Positions 27,577 to 39,388 of a DNA stretch of 64,000 nucleotides are shown one piece after another; within the stretch, counting starts at the first letter, position 1, and each line of letters opens with the position of its first letter. The DNA is from Pseudomonadota bacterium (GTDB lineage: Bacteria > Pseudomonadota > Gammaproteobacteria > UBA5335). A program made the translations under genes and the position numbers. The notes beneath the pieces were generated by a model. The model ran no database searches. It was not told where the DNA came from and saw only the letters and a list, made by a program, of their open reading frames with translations. The DNA lies in NCBI GenBank assembly GCA_034189865.1, contig JAXHTV010000006.1:49118-113117 (forward strand), written 5' to 3'.

Positions 27577-28119
27577 TTACGGGGCGCGTAGTGGTGAGGG
27601 AATTGGTTGGGCACCGCCCAAGCGGCGTAAATGGAAGGTAGTGGACGAGGACACGACGACTTCGTTGGTCTCCTCGCGCACTTGGACGGTGAGCTGGTGG
27701 GTTCCCGGATTCACGTCTTCGATGGAAAATTGATTGGTGAGATAGCTGCCTTTTTCCTCGCCATCCAGGATGACCTGAATGCGATGCTCAGGCATCAATG
27801 ACGGCTGGATATTCAGTTTGATCTCAACGTTTCCAAGATTGGTCAGAACAACCTCATCGACCGCCGGCGAAAGGACGGAGAAGCTCTGGTATTCAGCGTC
27901 AGCGGATGTCTTTGACGCAGCAGACTCTTTGGAATCACTCTGGGGAGGTAGTGCAGGAATCGTATGTGGATCGTCCAATTCCATCCGCTGGGCGCCAGGA
28001 CGGGGCTCATCGGAATAGTGGCGGTTGCCATCTTCGTCGACCCAATAGTAAATCGTCGCGGCAAAGCCAGAAGCCGAGATAACAAAGCAGAGGAAAAAGC
28101 TGAAAACGCTGAACCGCAT
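27577..28119 (-). CDS. DUF4124 domain protein, secreted
   Basis: 180 residues. Signal peptide (about 1-20, ending GFAAT) followed by the DUF4124 motif 'IYYWVDEDGNRHYSDEPRPGA'. The C-terminal half looks like an immunoglobulin-like beta domain ('VVLTNLGNVEIKLNIQP', 'VNPGTHQLTVQVREETNE'). Genes of this type sit between glnA and ntrBC in other gammaproteobacteria too, without a known role. It is 88 bp downstream of nothing but its own promoter region: the glnA terminator lies on its other side at 28155-28184... transcription order is glnA, terminator, this gene, glnL. Confidence 0.85.
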   Translation of the reverse strand: MRFSVFSFFLCFVISASGFAATIYYWVDEDGNRHYSDEPRPGAQRMELDDPHTIPALPPQSDSKESAASKTSADAEYQSFSVLSPAVDEVVLTNLGNVEIKLNIQPSLMPEHRIQVILDGEEKGSYLTNQFSIEDVNPGTHQLTVQVREETNEVVVSSSTTFHLRRLGGAQPIPSPLRAP

Positions 28120-28154
28120 GTGGGGAAGATACTGCGTTTGGTCGCGTGAGGCAA

Positions 28155-28184
28155 ATAGAGGCCCCTTGTTTGAGGGGCCTCTAT
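28155..28184 (-). terminator. Intrinsic terminator after glnA
   Basis: An 11-bp perfect stem (28155-28165 with 28174-28184, ATAGAGGCCCC/GGGGCCTCTAT) with an 8-base loop, placed 24 bp after the glnA stop in the direction of transcription. The U-tail (ATTTG) is short, so some read-through into the DUF4124-ntrBC genes is likely. Confidence 0.8.
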
Positions 28185-28207
28185 CTGTCCGATCTCGACG
28201 ATCTCTA

Positions 28208-29617
28208 TTAGAGACTGTAGTACATGTCGAACTCGACCGGATGGGTGGTCATCCGCAGGCGCGTGACCTCGTCCATCTTGAGAGCGATGTAAGCATCGAT
28301 CATGTCGTTGCTGAACACACCGCCGGCGGTAAGGAACTCACGATCACTATCCAAGCCCGCCAGTGCCTGGTCAAGCGCATTGGCCACCTGAGGAATCGCT
28401 TTTTCTTCCTCTGGCGGTAGATCGTAAAGATCTTTATCCATGGCGTCGCCCGGATGAATCTTGTTTCGAATTCCGTCCAAGCCGGCCATCATCATTGCCG
28501 AGAAGGCGAGATACGGATTGGCGGTGCTGTCCGGGAAGCGCACTTCGATACGACGCGCTTTGGGGCTGGATACCCAAGGGATTCGAACCGACGCACTGCG
28601 GTTACGGGCGGAATAAGCCAACATGACGGGTGCTTCGAAACCCGGCACCAAGCGCTTATAGCTGTTGGTGCTGGGATTGCTGAAGGCGTTGATGGCATGG
28701 GCGTGTTTGATCAAACCGCCAATGTAGTAGAGCGCGGATTCCGACAAACCGCCGTACTGGTCGCCCGAAAAGACGTTGGTACCGTCTTTGCTCAAGGACT
28801 GGTGGACATGCATGCCGTTGCCATTGTCACCGACCAGCGGCTTGGGCATAAAAGTAGCCGTTTTACCGTAGCCGAGGGCGACGTTCATGATAGCGTACTT
28901 CAGAATTTGAACTTCGTCCGCTTTGCGCACCAAGGTGCCGAACTTCACGCCGATTTCACATTGTCCGGCGGTTGCCACCTCATGGTGGTGTACTTCGGTG
29001 ATCAGGCCCATCTCTTCCAGGGCTAAGCACATGGCACCGCGAATGTCGTGCAGCGAGTCGACCGGCGGGACGGGGAAATAACCGCCTTTTACACCAGGCC
29101 GGTGTCCCAAGTTACCGTCTTGATAGACCCGCTCGGTGTTCCAGGATGATTCTTCGGAGTCGACCTTGTAAAAAGAACCGCTGATATCGCTGCCCCAGCG
29201 CACATCATCGAATACGAAAAATTCGTTCTCGGGACCGAAATACGCGGTATCCGCAACACCAGTGGAACCGAGATAAGCCTCAGCGCGCTTGGCGATCGAC
29301 CGCGGGCACCGATCATATCCTTGCATCGTGCTCGGTTCGACCACGTCACAACGCAAATGTATGGTCGTTTCTTCAAAAAACGGATCGAGCACCGCGGACT
29401 CGGCATCCGGCATGAGAATCATGTCGGATTCCTGAATCCCCTTCCAACCTGCAATGGATGAACCATCGAACATTTTCCCGGCTTCAAAGACATCTTCCTC
29501 AACCGTGTGGGCCGGCACAGTGACGTGCTGCTCTTTACCACGGGTGTCCGTGAAGCGGAAATCCACGAACTTAACATCCTTGTCCTTGAGCATCTTCATG
29601 ACGTCGTTAGCGGACAT
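28208..29617 (-). CDS. glnA: Glutamine synthetase type I
   Basis: 469 residues. Makes glutamine from glutamate, ammonia and ATP as a dodecamer. Family signatures: 'FDGSSIAGW', 'NGMHVHQSL', '[11 protein letters not shown]'. The adenylylation site is Tyr398 in DLYDLPPEE (Met counted), so GlnE-type control of activity is expected. The frame is open 66 codons upstream; ATG 29617 is chosen because GGAGG precedes it and the protein then begins [20 protein letters not shown]. Driven by the sigma-54 promoter at 29690-29705. Confidence 0.97.
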   Translation of the reverse strand: MSANDVMKMLKDKDVKFVDFRFTDTRGKEQHVTVPAHTVEEDVFEAGKMFDGSSIAGWKGIQESDMILMPDAESAVLDPFFEETTIHLRCDVVEPSTMQGYDRCPRSIAKRAEAYLGSTGVADTAYFGPENEFFVFDDVRWGSDISGSFYKVDSEESSWNTERVYQDGNLGHRPGVKGGYFPVPPVDSLHDIRGAMCLALEEMGLITEVHHHEVATAGQCEIGVKFGTLVRKADEVQILKYAIMNVALGYGKTATFMPKPLVGDNGNGMHVHQSLSKDGTNVFSGDQYGGLSESALYYIGGLIKHAHAINAFSNPSTNSYKRLVPGFEAPVMLAYSARNRSASVRIPWVSSPKARRIEVRFPDSTANPYLAFSAMMMAGLDGIRNKIHPGDAMDKDLYDLPPEEEKAIPQVANALDQALAGLDSDREFLTAGGVFSNDMIDAYIALKMDEVTRLRMTTHPVEFDMYYSL

Positions 29618-29689
29618 TATTTTCCTCCACGATGCGAAACAATGAATCTCCCACCCGTTGCTCTTCGGGTCAGGCGATTTTCTGCCTTT

Positions 29690-29705
29690 TGCACAAACTA
29701 TGCCA
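29690..29705 (-). promoter_or_regulatory. Sigma-54 promoter of glnA
   Basis: Minus strand TGGCAT-AGTTT-GTGCA against TGGCAC-N5-TTGCA: the invariant GG and GC are 12 bases apart, with two mismatches outside them. Predicted start near 29680, giving a leader of about 63 bases. Supported by the two NtrC-like dyads upstream; corresponds to glnAp2 of enteric bacteria. Confidence 0.75.
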
Positions 29706-29767
29706 CGCGACTGCAAGAGCATTTGCTTGGGAATGCCGGCAGTTACCCAGCGCCGCACATCAGCCAT

Positions 29768-29784
29768 CGCACCATTATGGAGCG
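29768..29784 (-). promoter_or_regulatory. NtrC-like site, promoter-proximal
   Basis: CGCACC-ATTAT-GGAGCG matches 9 of 12 positions of the dyad TGCACC-N5-GGTGCA. Centre at about -96 from the predicted glnA start. Confidence 0.55.
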
Positions 29785-29797
29785 AAAAAAAACGGAT

Positions 29798-29814
29798 TGC
29801 ACCAAAATAGATCA
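29798..29814 (-). promoter_or_regulatory. NtrC-like site, promoter-distal
   Basis: TGCACC-AAAAT-AGATCA matches 9 of 12 dyad positions, with a perfect left arm. Its centre is exactly 30 bp from the other site, about three helical turns, so dimers would sit on the same DNA face and could interact, as at E. coli glnA. Confidence 0.55.
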
Positions 29815-30164
29815 ACGATGGACGAAACGGTGAATGGTTCTGGTTTCACTCATCTCGCACGCACATCCTAATACGGATTGAGGCTGGATGCTCGTTCACC
29901 ATCACTGTCGTATCGTGGGTAACGGTCGTTTTCTGCTTCAGGACAGGCCCGGCCATCCCGAAATCCCGCCTCACGCTGATATTTCTTACCGCGTAACACA
30001 GATCGTGTCATGTTTTGTGCCGCATTTCGCGGGGGGTCAAGGGCGCTGGACCCATGGGCATGGACGGGTGCATGCAGAGCGCGCCCCAAGCTATACTGGC
30101 CCGCTGAATTCCCTAAGATAGAACCGAGAACGGTCCCGTTTTCGTCGTGACTTAAGGTCTACGC
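29815..30164. other. glnA-glyQ divergent spacer, no gene seen
   Basis: Rest of the 547-bp divergent region. Short open frames on both strands have no RBS, family resemblance or gene-like composition. A possible -10 for glyQ, TATACT, lies at 30092-30097, 68 bp before the glyQ ATG, without a good -35. Confidence 0.4.
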
Positions 30165-31082
30165 ATGAGCGCATCAACCCCCGAGACGTTCCAGGATTTG
30201 ATCCTGGCTCTCCAGACATTCTGGGCCAAGCAAGGCTGCGTCCTGCTACAACCGCTGGATATGGAAGTCGGGGCAGGAACCTTTCATCCCGCAACGTTTC
30301 TCCGAGCCATCGGTCCTGAACCCTGGCACGTGGCGTATGTTCAACCATCACGTCGGCCAACGGACGGACGTTACGGTGAAAACCCCAATCGCCTTCAACA
30401 CTATTACCAGTTTCAGGTGCTTTTGAAGCCCTCGCCGGACCACATTCAAGAGCTTTATATCGATTCGCTCAAAGCACTGGGAATTGACCCGTTGGTCCAC
30501 GATATTCGCTTCGTCGAAGACAATTGGGAGTCACCGACCCTCGGAGCCTGGGGACTGGGCTGGGAAGTCTGGCTGAACGGGATGGAAGTGACGCAGTTTA
30601 CCTACTTCCAACAAGTAGGCGGTCTGGATTGTCGCCCGGTGAGTGGTGAAATCACTTACGGCCTGGAGCGAATCGCGATGTATCTACAGGGCGTCGCCTC
30701 CGTCTACGATTTGGTTTGGGCCCGCACACCAAAGGGCCCGGTGAGTTATGGCGACGTGTTTCATCAAAATGAGGTCGAGATGTCCCGCTACAACTTCGAG
30801 GTGGCCGCGACCAAACCTCTGTTCCGTCATTTCGACGAGTGTGAGTCGCAATGCCAAGCCTTGCTCGAAGCGGGCTTAGCGTTACCGGCGTACGAACAAG
30901 TCATCAACGCCTCACATACCTTCAATCTTCTTGATGCACGCAAAGCCATCTCCGTCGCTGAGCGGCAACGGTACATCTTGCGCGTTCGAGGCATGGCTCG
31001 CGCGGTTGCCGAACGCTACTATCAAACGCGCGAATCGCTCGGTTTTCCCATGTTGAAAGGGCGGGAGTCTTCGCATGGCTGA
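30165..31082 (+). CDS. glyQ: Glycyl-tRNA synthetase alpha subunit
   Basis: 305 residues. Class II catalytic subunit of the alpha2beta2 glycyl-tRNA synthetase; carries the active site for glycine activation. '[19 protein letters not shown]' and '[19 protein letters not shown]' at the N-terminus, '[26 protein letters not shown]' and '[22 protein letters not shown]' are family landmarks. Overlaps glyS by 8 bp, so the subunits are made in step. Confidence 0.97.
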   Translation: MSASTPETFQDLILALQTFWAKQGCVLLQPLDMEVGAGTFHPATFLRAIGPEPWHVAYVQPSRRPTDGRYGENPNRLQHYYQFQVLLKPSPDHIQELYIDSLKALGIDPLVHDIRFVEDNWESPTLGAWGLGWEVWLNGMEVTQFTYFQQVGGLDCRPVSGEITYGLERIAMYLQGVASVYDLVWARTPKGPVSYGDVFHQNEVEMSRYNFEVAATKPLFRHFDECESQCQALLEAGLALPAYEQVINASHTFNLLDARKAISVAERQRYILRVRGMARAVAERYYQTRESLGFPMLKGRESSHG

Positions 31083-33150
31083 GCAATCGGAATTTTTACT
31101 CGAAATCGGTACGGAAGAATTGCCGCCCAAGGCGCTGCGTAAGCTGAGTGAAGCGCTGCGCGATCATTTGGGTAACGAGTTAGAACAACTCCAATTGAAT
31201 TTCGATTCTATCCGGGCCCTGGCCAGTCCGAGACGTTTGGCCGTTCTGGTCTCAGGTTTGGAAACTGAGCAACCCGATCGCACGGAAGACCGACGTGGTC
31301 CAGCGATCGCCAGCGCGTTCGACTCGGAAGGGAATCCCACCAAAGCCGCAGAGGGTTTTGCCCGATCATGCGCCACCACGGTGGCCGAGTTGGATCGGTT
31401 AGTCACCGACAAGGGAGAGTGGTTGCTGGCGCGTTTGCACCAACCCGGTCAAACCGCAGTGGATTTGTTGCCCGAAGCCGTTCGCCTAGCCGTGGCCAAG
31501 TTACCCGTCCCGAAGTTGATGCGATGGGGTGATGGCGATGTCAGCTTTGTTCGGCCAGTTCACTGGGTCGTGATGTTACTGGGCCGTGATGTAGTAGGCG
31601 GCGAAGTTCTGGGACACGCGGCGGATCGTGTTACCCGGGGTCATCGTTTTCTCCACCCCGGGTCGGTGAGTCTGGATCAGGCGGGCGACTATACCGCGCA
31701 GCTCCGACAAGCGTCCGTGATGGTCGATACGGATGAACGGATTCAAACCATCCGAGCTCAGATTGAAAAACTCGCCCAAGAGCTCGGCGGGGAAGCTGTT
31801 CTCGACGCCGCACTCCTAGAAGAGGTGGCTGGGCTCATCGAATGGCCGGTGGCAATCGTAGGCGCAATCGAACATCGGTACTTGGCGCTGCCGCCGGAAG
31901 TCATCATTTCCACCATACAAGGTCATCAAAAGTATTTTGCCATTCGAGATCCGAAAAACGGTGGCTTGATGCCGTATTTCGTCACGGTAAGTAATCTGGT
32001 CAGCCGCGACCCGGTTCAAGTGAAGGCCGGTAATGAGCGTGTGGTGCGCCCGAGATTGGCCGACGCGGAGTTCTTCTACCGGGAAGACTTGAAGACCCCG
32101 CTGAAGGATCGGGCGAGCGCTCTTGGCGGCGTCGTTTTCCAAGACCGGTTGGGTTCCATGGCCGATCGCGTGGAGCGCCTCGAGAGGCTCGCCGCCCGAA
32201 TCGGAGAGGCGCTCGGTGCAGATATTGAGGCCGTTCGGCAAGCCAGCCAGCTGGCCAAGGCGGATCTTTTATCGGGAATGGTGAACGAGTTTCCCGAACT
32301 GCAAGGGGTTATGGGCAGCTATTACGCGAGGGCACAGGGTTACTCCTCGAAGGTGGCTACGCCGATTAGGGAGCACTATCTACCCCGATTCGCCGGAGAT
32401 GCGCTGCCTGCCGACCCGGAATCTCAGGCCCTCGCCTTAGCGGATCGGCTCGATCTACTGTGTGGAATATTCGCGCTTGGTCAACGTCCCACCGGGGAAA
32501 GGGACCCTTTCGGTTTACGGCGAGCTGCCATCGGCCTTCTGCGGATCGCCATCGAAGCGGAACAGGACGTGGATTTCGTGCCTTTGATAAAGGCGGCCGC
32601 TGACGCCCAACCGGTATCGACGGACCCGGAAACACGCAATGCCGTGTTCGATTTCATTTTCGAGCGCCTCAGGGTTCATTACCTTGAACAAGACATCCCG
32701 CACGATGTCATTTCGGCGGTGATGGCCCGACGTCCCGGATCGCCGCTGGATTTTGATCGTCGTCTCCGAGCGCTGCTGAACTTCCGACAGTCTTCGTCCT
32801 GGGAGGCTTTGGCCGCAGCGAACAAACGAATCCATAACATCCTCAAACAGGCGGAACCAAACAACACGCCGACAGATCCGGACCGGTTCGAGGAAGACGC
32901 CGAGAAAGCGGTTTTCAGCGCGATGTCAAATATCGCGCCGGAAGTTGAATCCGCACTTTTTCAGCGAGATTATAGCCGGGCCATGTTCCATCTCGCCCAT
33001 CTGCGGGAACCGGTGGATCGTTTTTTCGACGAGGTGATGGTGATGGCGGACGATCCCGCCGTGCGCGCCAATCGGCTGAGTCTATTGGCGCAAATGCGCG
33101 AGATGTTTTTGGGGGTGGCGGATCTGTCGTGTCTACAGAACTCGGCATGA
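31075..33150 (+). CDS. glyS: Glycyl-tRNA synthetase beta subunit
   Basis: 691 residues. tRNA-binding subunit of glycyl-tRNA synthetase, with an HD-like core and a C-terminal anticodon-binding domain. Begins '[18 protein letters not shown]'; has 'VHWVVMLLG', 'SLMA'-like segments ('[19 protein letters not shown]') and '[29 protein letters not shown]' region. Length is typical (about 690). Its TGA overlaps the gmhB ATG as ATGA. Confidence 0.97.
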   Translation: MAEQSEFLLEIGTEELPPKALRKLSEALRDHLGNELEQLQLNFDSIRALASPRRLAVLVSGLETEQPDRTEDRRGPAIASAFDSEGNPTKAAEGFARSCATTVAELDRLVTDKGEWLLARLHQPGQTAVDLLPEAVRLAVAKLPVPKLMRWGDGDVSFVRPVHWVVMLLGRDVVGGEVLGHAADRVTRGHRFLHPGSVSLDQAGDYTAQLRQASVMVDTDERIQTIRAQIEKLAQELGGEAVLDAALLEEVAGLIEWPVAIVGAIEHRYLALPPEVIISTIQGHQKYFAIRDPKNGGLMPYFVTVSNLVSRDPVQVKAGNERVVRPRLADAEFFYREDLKTPLKDRASALGGVVFQDRLGSMADRVERLERLAARIGEALGADIEAVRQASQLAKADLLSGMVNEFPELQGVMGSYYARAQGYSSKVATPIREHYLPRFAGDALPADPESQALALADRLDLLCGIFALGQRPTGERDPFGLRRAAIGLLRIAIEAEQDVDFVPLIKAAADAQPVSTDPETRNAVFDFIFERLRVHYLEQDIPHDVISAVMARRPGSPLDFDRRLRALLNFRQSSSWEALAAANKRIHNILKQAEPNNTPTDPDRFEEDAEKAVFSAMSNIAPEVESALFQRDYSRAMFHLAHLREPVDRFFDEVMVMADDPAVRANRLSLLAQMREMFLGVADLSCLQNSA

Positions 33151-33725
33151 GTACAAATCGGCTTATCATTCTTGACCGCGATGGTGTGATCAATGCCGAG
33201 TCAGATCAATACATTAAAAACGTCGACGAGTGGCATCCGCTGCCAGGTAGCCTGGAGGCGGTCGTTCAGCTCAAGAATGCGGGTTACCGCGTCGTCTTGG
33301 CAACGAACCAATCCGCCATCGGGCGCGGCCTGATGAGCAAGCACGCACTTTACGAGATTTTCTGCGAGATGCAGCGCCGGCTTGCGCAGCTTGGCGGAGC
33401 GATAGATGCGATGTTTTACTGCCCGCATCATCCGGATGCCCATTGCCGGTGTCGCAAGCCTCAACCCGGCATGCTGGAACAGATCGCGCGTTATTATCAC
33501 GTTTCGCTCGACGGCGTACCATTCGTCGGTGATGCTTCCCGCGATATCGACGCCGCCCGGGCGGCGGGGGCGCAACCCATTTTAGTACGGACCGGCCGGG
33601 GTTCGGATAACGAAGCCCTTTATTCATACTCCGAGGCGATACCGGTCTTTGATAACCTAGCCGCCTTTGCCAATGCCATGGCTGAGAATTCGCCTGATGG
33701 GGGAGACGTTCGTGCCCGCGAATAA
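33147..33725 (+). CDS. gmhB: D-glycero-beta-D-manno-heptose-1,7-bisphosphate 7-phosphatase
   Basis: 192 residues. HAD-family phosphatase of the ADP-heptose pathway for LPS core. HAD motif I is LDRDGVIN (Asp nucleophile about residue 9), followed by ESDQYIKN; the zinc-binding loop is C-P-H-H-P..H-C-R-C (about 92-102), and motif IV FVGDASRDIDAARAAG. The frame begins 6 codons earlier but ATG 33147 overlaps the glyS stop. Its presence between glyS and plsC is common in gammaproteobacteria. Confidence 0.93.
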   Translation: MSTNRLIILDRDGVINAESDQYIKNVDEWHPLPGSLEAVVQLKNAGYRVVLATNQSAIGRGLMSKHALYEIFCEMQRRLAQLGGAIDAMFYCPHHPDAHCRCRKPQPGMLEQIARYYHVSLDGVPFVGDASRDIDAARAAGAQPILVRTGRGSDNEALYSYSEAIPVFDNLAAFANAMAENSPDGGDVRARE

Positions 33726-34455
33726 CCTTCACATTAGCTGGGTACAAAAGGGAAGGTGCATTCTATTCAAAGTTTGCGTCGTACTCAGCGTGCTTGCTTG
33801 GGCACCGATTTTTCTGATCGGGTCGTTGTTCGGATATCACGCAACGTATCGTTTGGCGTTAGTCTGGTTACGGTTTCACTATTGTCTGGTGCGTCGCCTG
33901 CTGGGACTCAGCTTTTCCGTCCATGGACAAGAACATCTGCCGCAAGGCCCCGTGGTGGTTCTGAGCAAACACCAATCGGCCCTTGAGACACTCACGTTTC
34001 AGCTGTTCATGCCCCGGCAGACTTGGGTGATCAAAAGAGAATTGCTCGGGATCCCGGTTTTTGGTTGGTGTCTCAAGCGCTTAAGACCCATTCATATCGA
34101 CCGTGCATCGGCTGCCAGTGCACTCAAAGACGTGCTGCGCCAAGGCGCCGATCATCTCATCCAAGGCACTTGGGTTATTATCTTTCCCGAGGGGACACGG
34201 GTTGAGCCAGGCAAATCCAAGCCATACTTCAAAGGCGGCGCGTTGTTGGCAAAACGCGCGCGCGTACCGGTGGTTCCGATTGCTCACAATACCGGTGAAT
34301 ACTGGTTGAACGACTCGCCTTGGGTACGCGCCGGTCGCTGCGAAGTACGAATCGGGGAGCCCATTGATACGACAGCTTTGAGTCCAGCAGAGATCAATCA
34401 AAGAGCTCAGGACTGGATCGAAGGGTCGATGGATGAAATCAGCGAGTTTCGATAG
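33712..34455 (+). CDS. 1-acyl-sn-glycerol-3-phosphate acyltransferase family protein
   Basis: 247 residues from a GTG start. Membrane-bound PlsC-type acyltransferase for phospholipid synthesis or remodelling. N-terminal hydrophobic helix (about 15-40), catalytic block KHQSALET, then 'IIFPEGTRVEPG' as motif III and 'VPVVPIAHN' as motif IV. The catalytic motif reads H-x4-E rather than H-x4-D. GTG 33712 is preferred to two ATGs upstream because GGGGGAG lies 6 bases before it; it overlaps gmhB by 14 bp. Confidence 0.88.
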   Translation: MPANNLHISWVQKGRCILFKVCVVLSVLAWAPIFLIGSLFGYHATYRLALVWLRFHYCLVRRLLGLSFSVHGQEHLPQGPVVVLSKHQSALETLTFQLFMPRQTWVIKRELLGIPVFGWCLKRLRPIHIDRASAASALKDVLRQGADHLIQGTWVIIFPEGTRVEPGKSKPYFKGGALLAKRARVPVVPIAHNTGEYWLNDSPWVRAGRCEVRIGEPIDTTALSPAEINQRAQDWIEGSMDEISEFR

Positions 34456-34511
34456 TGACTTTATTGAGCCAACAATCTTTCAGCTGCCGATAACAACTCG
34501 TTTCCGAGTAT

Positions 34512-36914
<2,403 letters not shown>

Positions 36915-36941
36915 CTAGTCGCCTTAATAATAAAAAAGTAA

Positions 36942-38024
36942 TTATATCATTGCCTTCACATGGCCGTGTTCCACGTGGAACCACCTTGTAGTGTCTATTT
37001 CTGCCGGCGGGTGCAAATCTCGACGAAGGCTGGATACCACAATCTGCGCCCCCAGCTGACCCATGGCCGCGGTCAACCGAATCACCCCCTCTTCATCCAA
37101 TTCCGACGATAAATCGTCGACTAGAAGTAAGGGTGTGCATTGATTTACCTCCCGAGCAGTCGCCACCTGCGCAAACACCAGTGCGGCTGACAACAATTTC
37201 TGTTGCCCACGGGATAGACGTTCCGCCGCCGGGCGCCCGTCCACCAGAATATCCAGATCGGCCCGATGGGGGCCGGAACGCGTCTGTCCGTAGCGGACAT
37301 CGACGGCAATGCCGTTCGAAATTGCCTCCCCAAGACTCTGCCCATCCGGCCAGCCGGACCGATACCGCAGAGTCAAAGACCCTATGTTCGCCAAATGCGC
37401 AACAAGCGACTCAATCTTCGGCTGCAATTCTGCCAACTGTTGCCGACGCCACCGATCAATCAACTCCCCAGCTTCGACCAGTGAGTGATCCCAAACCCGA
37501 ATCTCGGACGGACGACCGCCGCGCCTCAAACAGGCATTTCTCTGATCTAATGCGCCACGAAACCGACGCCAAGCGGCATGGGAGGTGTGTTCCACGTGGA
37601 ACACACTCCAGTCCAAATACCGTCGACGCTCTGCCGGTCCGCCCGAAACCAGTTCGTGACTTCGGCTATGCAGAACTTGCACCGGCAAACGGTGAGCCAA
37701 CTCCCCGATAGACCTTGCGGGCTGACCGCCGATGCGTGCTTCAACGCCCTGACTGGTCGTCCAACTCAGACCCATCGGCCAGGCCCGCCCAGGACCACAG
37801 GTGACTTGCCCGAACACTTGAAAGCCACTCGCACCCGCTTTCACAAGTGGCTTACGGAGATTGGTGCGGAAGGATCGTCCGTGCCCCAGAACGGCAATGG
37901 CTTCTAAAAAGCTGGTCTTCCCAGAGCCATTTTGACCGAACACACAATTCCATTGTTCACTGAGCTCAACATCCAAGTGTTGGAAACACCGGAACGTTCG
38001 GCTCCCCAAAGAAACAAGGGGCAT
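36942..38024 (-). CDS. recF: DNA replication and repair protein RecF
   Basis: 360 residues. SMC-like ATPase that helps load RecA at gaps with RecO and RecR. Walker A is GQNGSGKTSFLEAI, the signature motif LSRGQQKLLSAALVFAQ, Walker B LLLVDDLSSELDEE. ATG 38024 is used; an in-frame TTG two codons upstream touches the dnaN stop. In the classical dnaA-dnaN-recF-gyrB order. Confidence 0.95.
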   Translation of the reverse strand: MPLVSLGSRTFRCFQHLDVELSEQWNCVFGQNGSGKTSFLEAIAVLGHGRSFRTNLRKPLVKAGASGFQVFGQVTCGPGRAWPMGLSWTTSQGVEARIGGQPARSIGELAHRLPVQVLHSRSHELVSGGPAERRRYLDWSVFHVEHTSHAAWRRFRGALDQRNACLRRGGRPSEIRVWDHSLVEAGELIDRWRRQQLAELQPKIESLVAHLANIGSLTLRYRSGWPDGQSLGEAISNGIAVDVRYGQTRSGPHRADLDILVDGRPAAERLSRGQQKLLSAALVFAQVATAREVNQCTPLLLVDDLSSELDEEGVIRLTAAMGQLGAQIVVSSLRRDLHPPAEIDTTRWFHVEHGHVKAMI

Positions 38025-38030
38025 AGGCAA

Positions 38031-39131
38031 TTAGAGACGCATGGGCATCACAACATGCCGGCTGCGCTCGTCGCTCAGGCCATGAATCACACAACTGCCG
38101 TTCCCATCGGTAAACTCGACTTCAATCTCATCGGCTGGTACGACGGACAAGGGATCCAATAAGTAACCGACGTTAAACCCGATCTCCAAGCCTTCGCCCT
38201 GAAATTTCGCCTGCAACTGTTCTTCCGCATTTTCATGTTCGGAATTGTGGGCGAGCACTACCACACTATCCGGACTCAGATTCAAGCGAACACCTCGGAA
38301 CTTTTCGTTCGACAAAATCGCGGCACGGGTAAGCGCTTGGCGAAACTGACCGCGATCGACGACCAGTCGACGAGCTCCCTTCGGGGGGATAACTTTCTCA
38401 TAATCCGGGAAACGACCATCGACCAACTTCGAAGTGAACTGCCGCGAACCCAAGTTAACCCGAATGTGATTATGGCTGACTTCAATGTCCGCTTGGTCCT
38501 CATCGTCGGTCAACAAACGCTGCAATTCCAATATCCCTTTTCGGGGAACGATGACTTGGCGAACGCCCACATCTGGCAGCGCCATGTCGATATCACACAA
38601 AGAAAGCCGATGACCATCGGTGCCTACCGCTCTGAGCTTGTTGGGACGAAACTCAAAAAGTAGCCCATTCAAGTAGTAGCGAACATCCTGATGGGCCATC
38701 GCGAACTGGGTTTGCTCGATTAAGTGCTTCAAATGAGCTTGCGAAATTTGGAAACTCAGATCGCCATCGACCGAATCCACCAACGGGAAGTCATCCGCGG
38801 GTAAGGTTGCTAAGGAAAATCGGCTGCCTCCCGATTTTAGAACCAACCGATCTCCCTCGGCGGCGATAGCGATCTCGCTGGACTCCGGAAGGGAACGACA
38901 GATATCCATGAGTTTGCGTCCGGCGACCGTTGTGGCGCCAGCAAGCCCTTCATCCAAATCCGCGTGAGCGACCATCTCCACTTCCAGATCCGTTGCCGCC
39001 AGCCACAGCTTGTTATCTCTAACGCGCAGCAACACGTTTGCGAGTATGGGCATGGTTTGGCGTCTTTCGACAACACCAACCACGGCTTGAAGGGGAGACA
39101 ACAAATTTTCGCGTACGATTTCGAGCTTCAT
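38031..39131 (-). CDS. dnaN: DNA polymerase III beta subunit (sliding clamp)
   Basis: 366 residues. Ring-shaped processivity clamp; three similar domains of about 120 residues each. Begins MKLEIVRENLLSPLQAVVGV, with 'RRQTMPILANVLLRV', 'NGLLFEFRPNKLRAVGTDGHRLSLCD' and C-terminal 'VVMPMRL', which is the end of the partner-binding pocket. ATG 39131 has AGGG 7 bases upstream; the preceding codon is a GTG. Confidence 0.97.
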   Translation of the reverse strand: MKLEIVRENLLSPLQAVVGVVERRQTMPILANVLLRVRDNKLWLAATDLEVEMVAHADLDEGLAGATTVAGRKLMDICRSLPESSEIAIAAEGDRLVLKSGGSRFSLATLPADDFPLVDSVDGDLSFQISQAHLKHLIEQTQFAMAHQDVRYYLNGLLFEFRPNKLRAVGTDGHRLSLCDIDMALPDVGVRQVIVPRKGILELQRLLTDDEDQADIEVSHNHIRVNLGSRQFTSKLVDGRFPDYEKVIPPKGARRLVVDRGQFRQALTRAAILSNEKFRGVRLNLSPDSVVVLAHNSEHENAEEQLQAKFQGEGLEIGFNVGYLLDPLSVVPADEIEVEFTDGNGSCVIHGLSDERSRHVVMPMRL

Positions 39132-39388
39132 CACGATCCCTGCTTGCCGGACTTCTTAACTACAGCAAAATATATTAAATATCCTAGTTGTTGTAATTGG
39201 TCTCAACCGTTGCTGTGAGCAAAACCATAAAAAACAAATAAAATAAATCACTTAAACGGATTTTCAGCTACCTTGAACTTTGTGCAAATGACTGAAAAAA
39301 CCTGGGGATAATTTGGGGGTAACATTTGCCCCCTTGGGTATCCGCAGAGAAATACCCAGATTATCCACAGGTTTTACCGGGTTTACCC
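39132..39388. other. Candidate replication origin (oriC), dnaA-dnaN spacer
   Basis: 257-bp spacer holding a perfect DnaA box TTATCCACA at 39361-39369, one-mismatch boxes on the minus strand at 39303-39311 (TTATCCCCA) and 39281-39289 (ATTTGCACA), and a weaker one at 39338-39346. Next to them, 39160-39250 is strongly A+T-rich (runs such as ATAAAAAACAAATAAAATAA), suitable as the unwinding element. Confidence 0.7.
39361..39369 (+). promoter_or_regulatory. DnaA box, perfect consensus
   Basis: TTATCCACA, 20 bp beyond the dnaA stop codon inside the origin candidate. May also serve in dnaA-dnaN autoregulation. Confidence 0.85.

Noticed and set aside
29888..30121. Small open frame in the glnA-glyQ spacer
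   Set aside because: No RBS, no family resemblance, Cys/His/Arg-rich random-looking composition.
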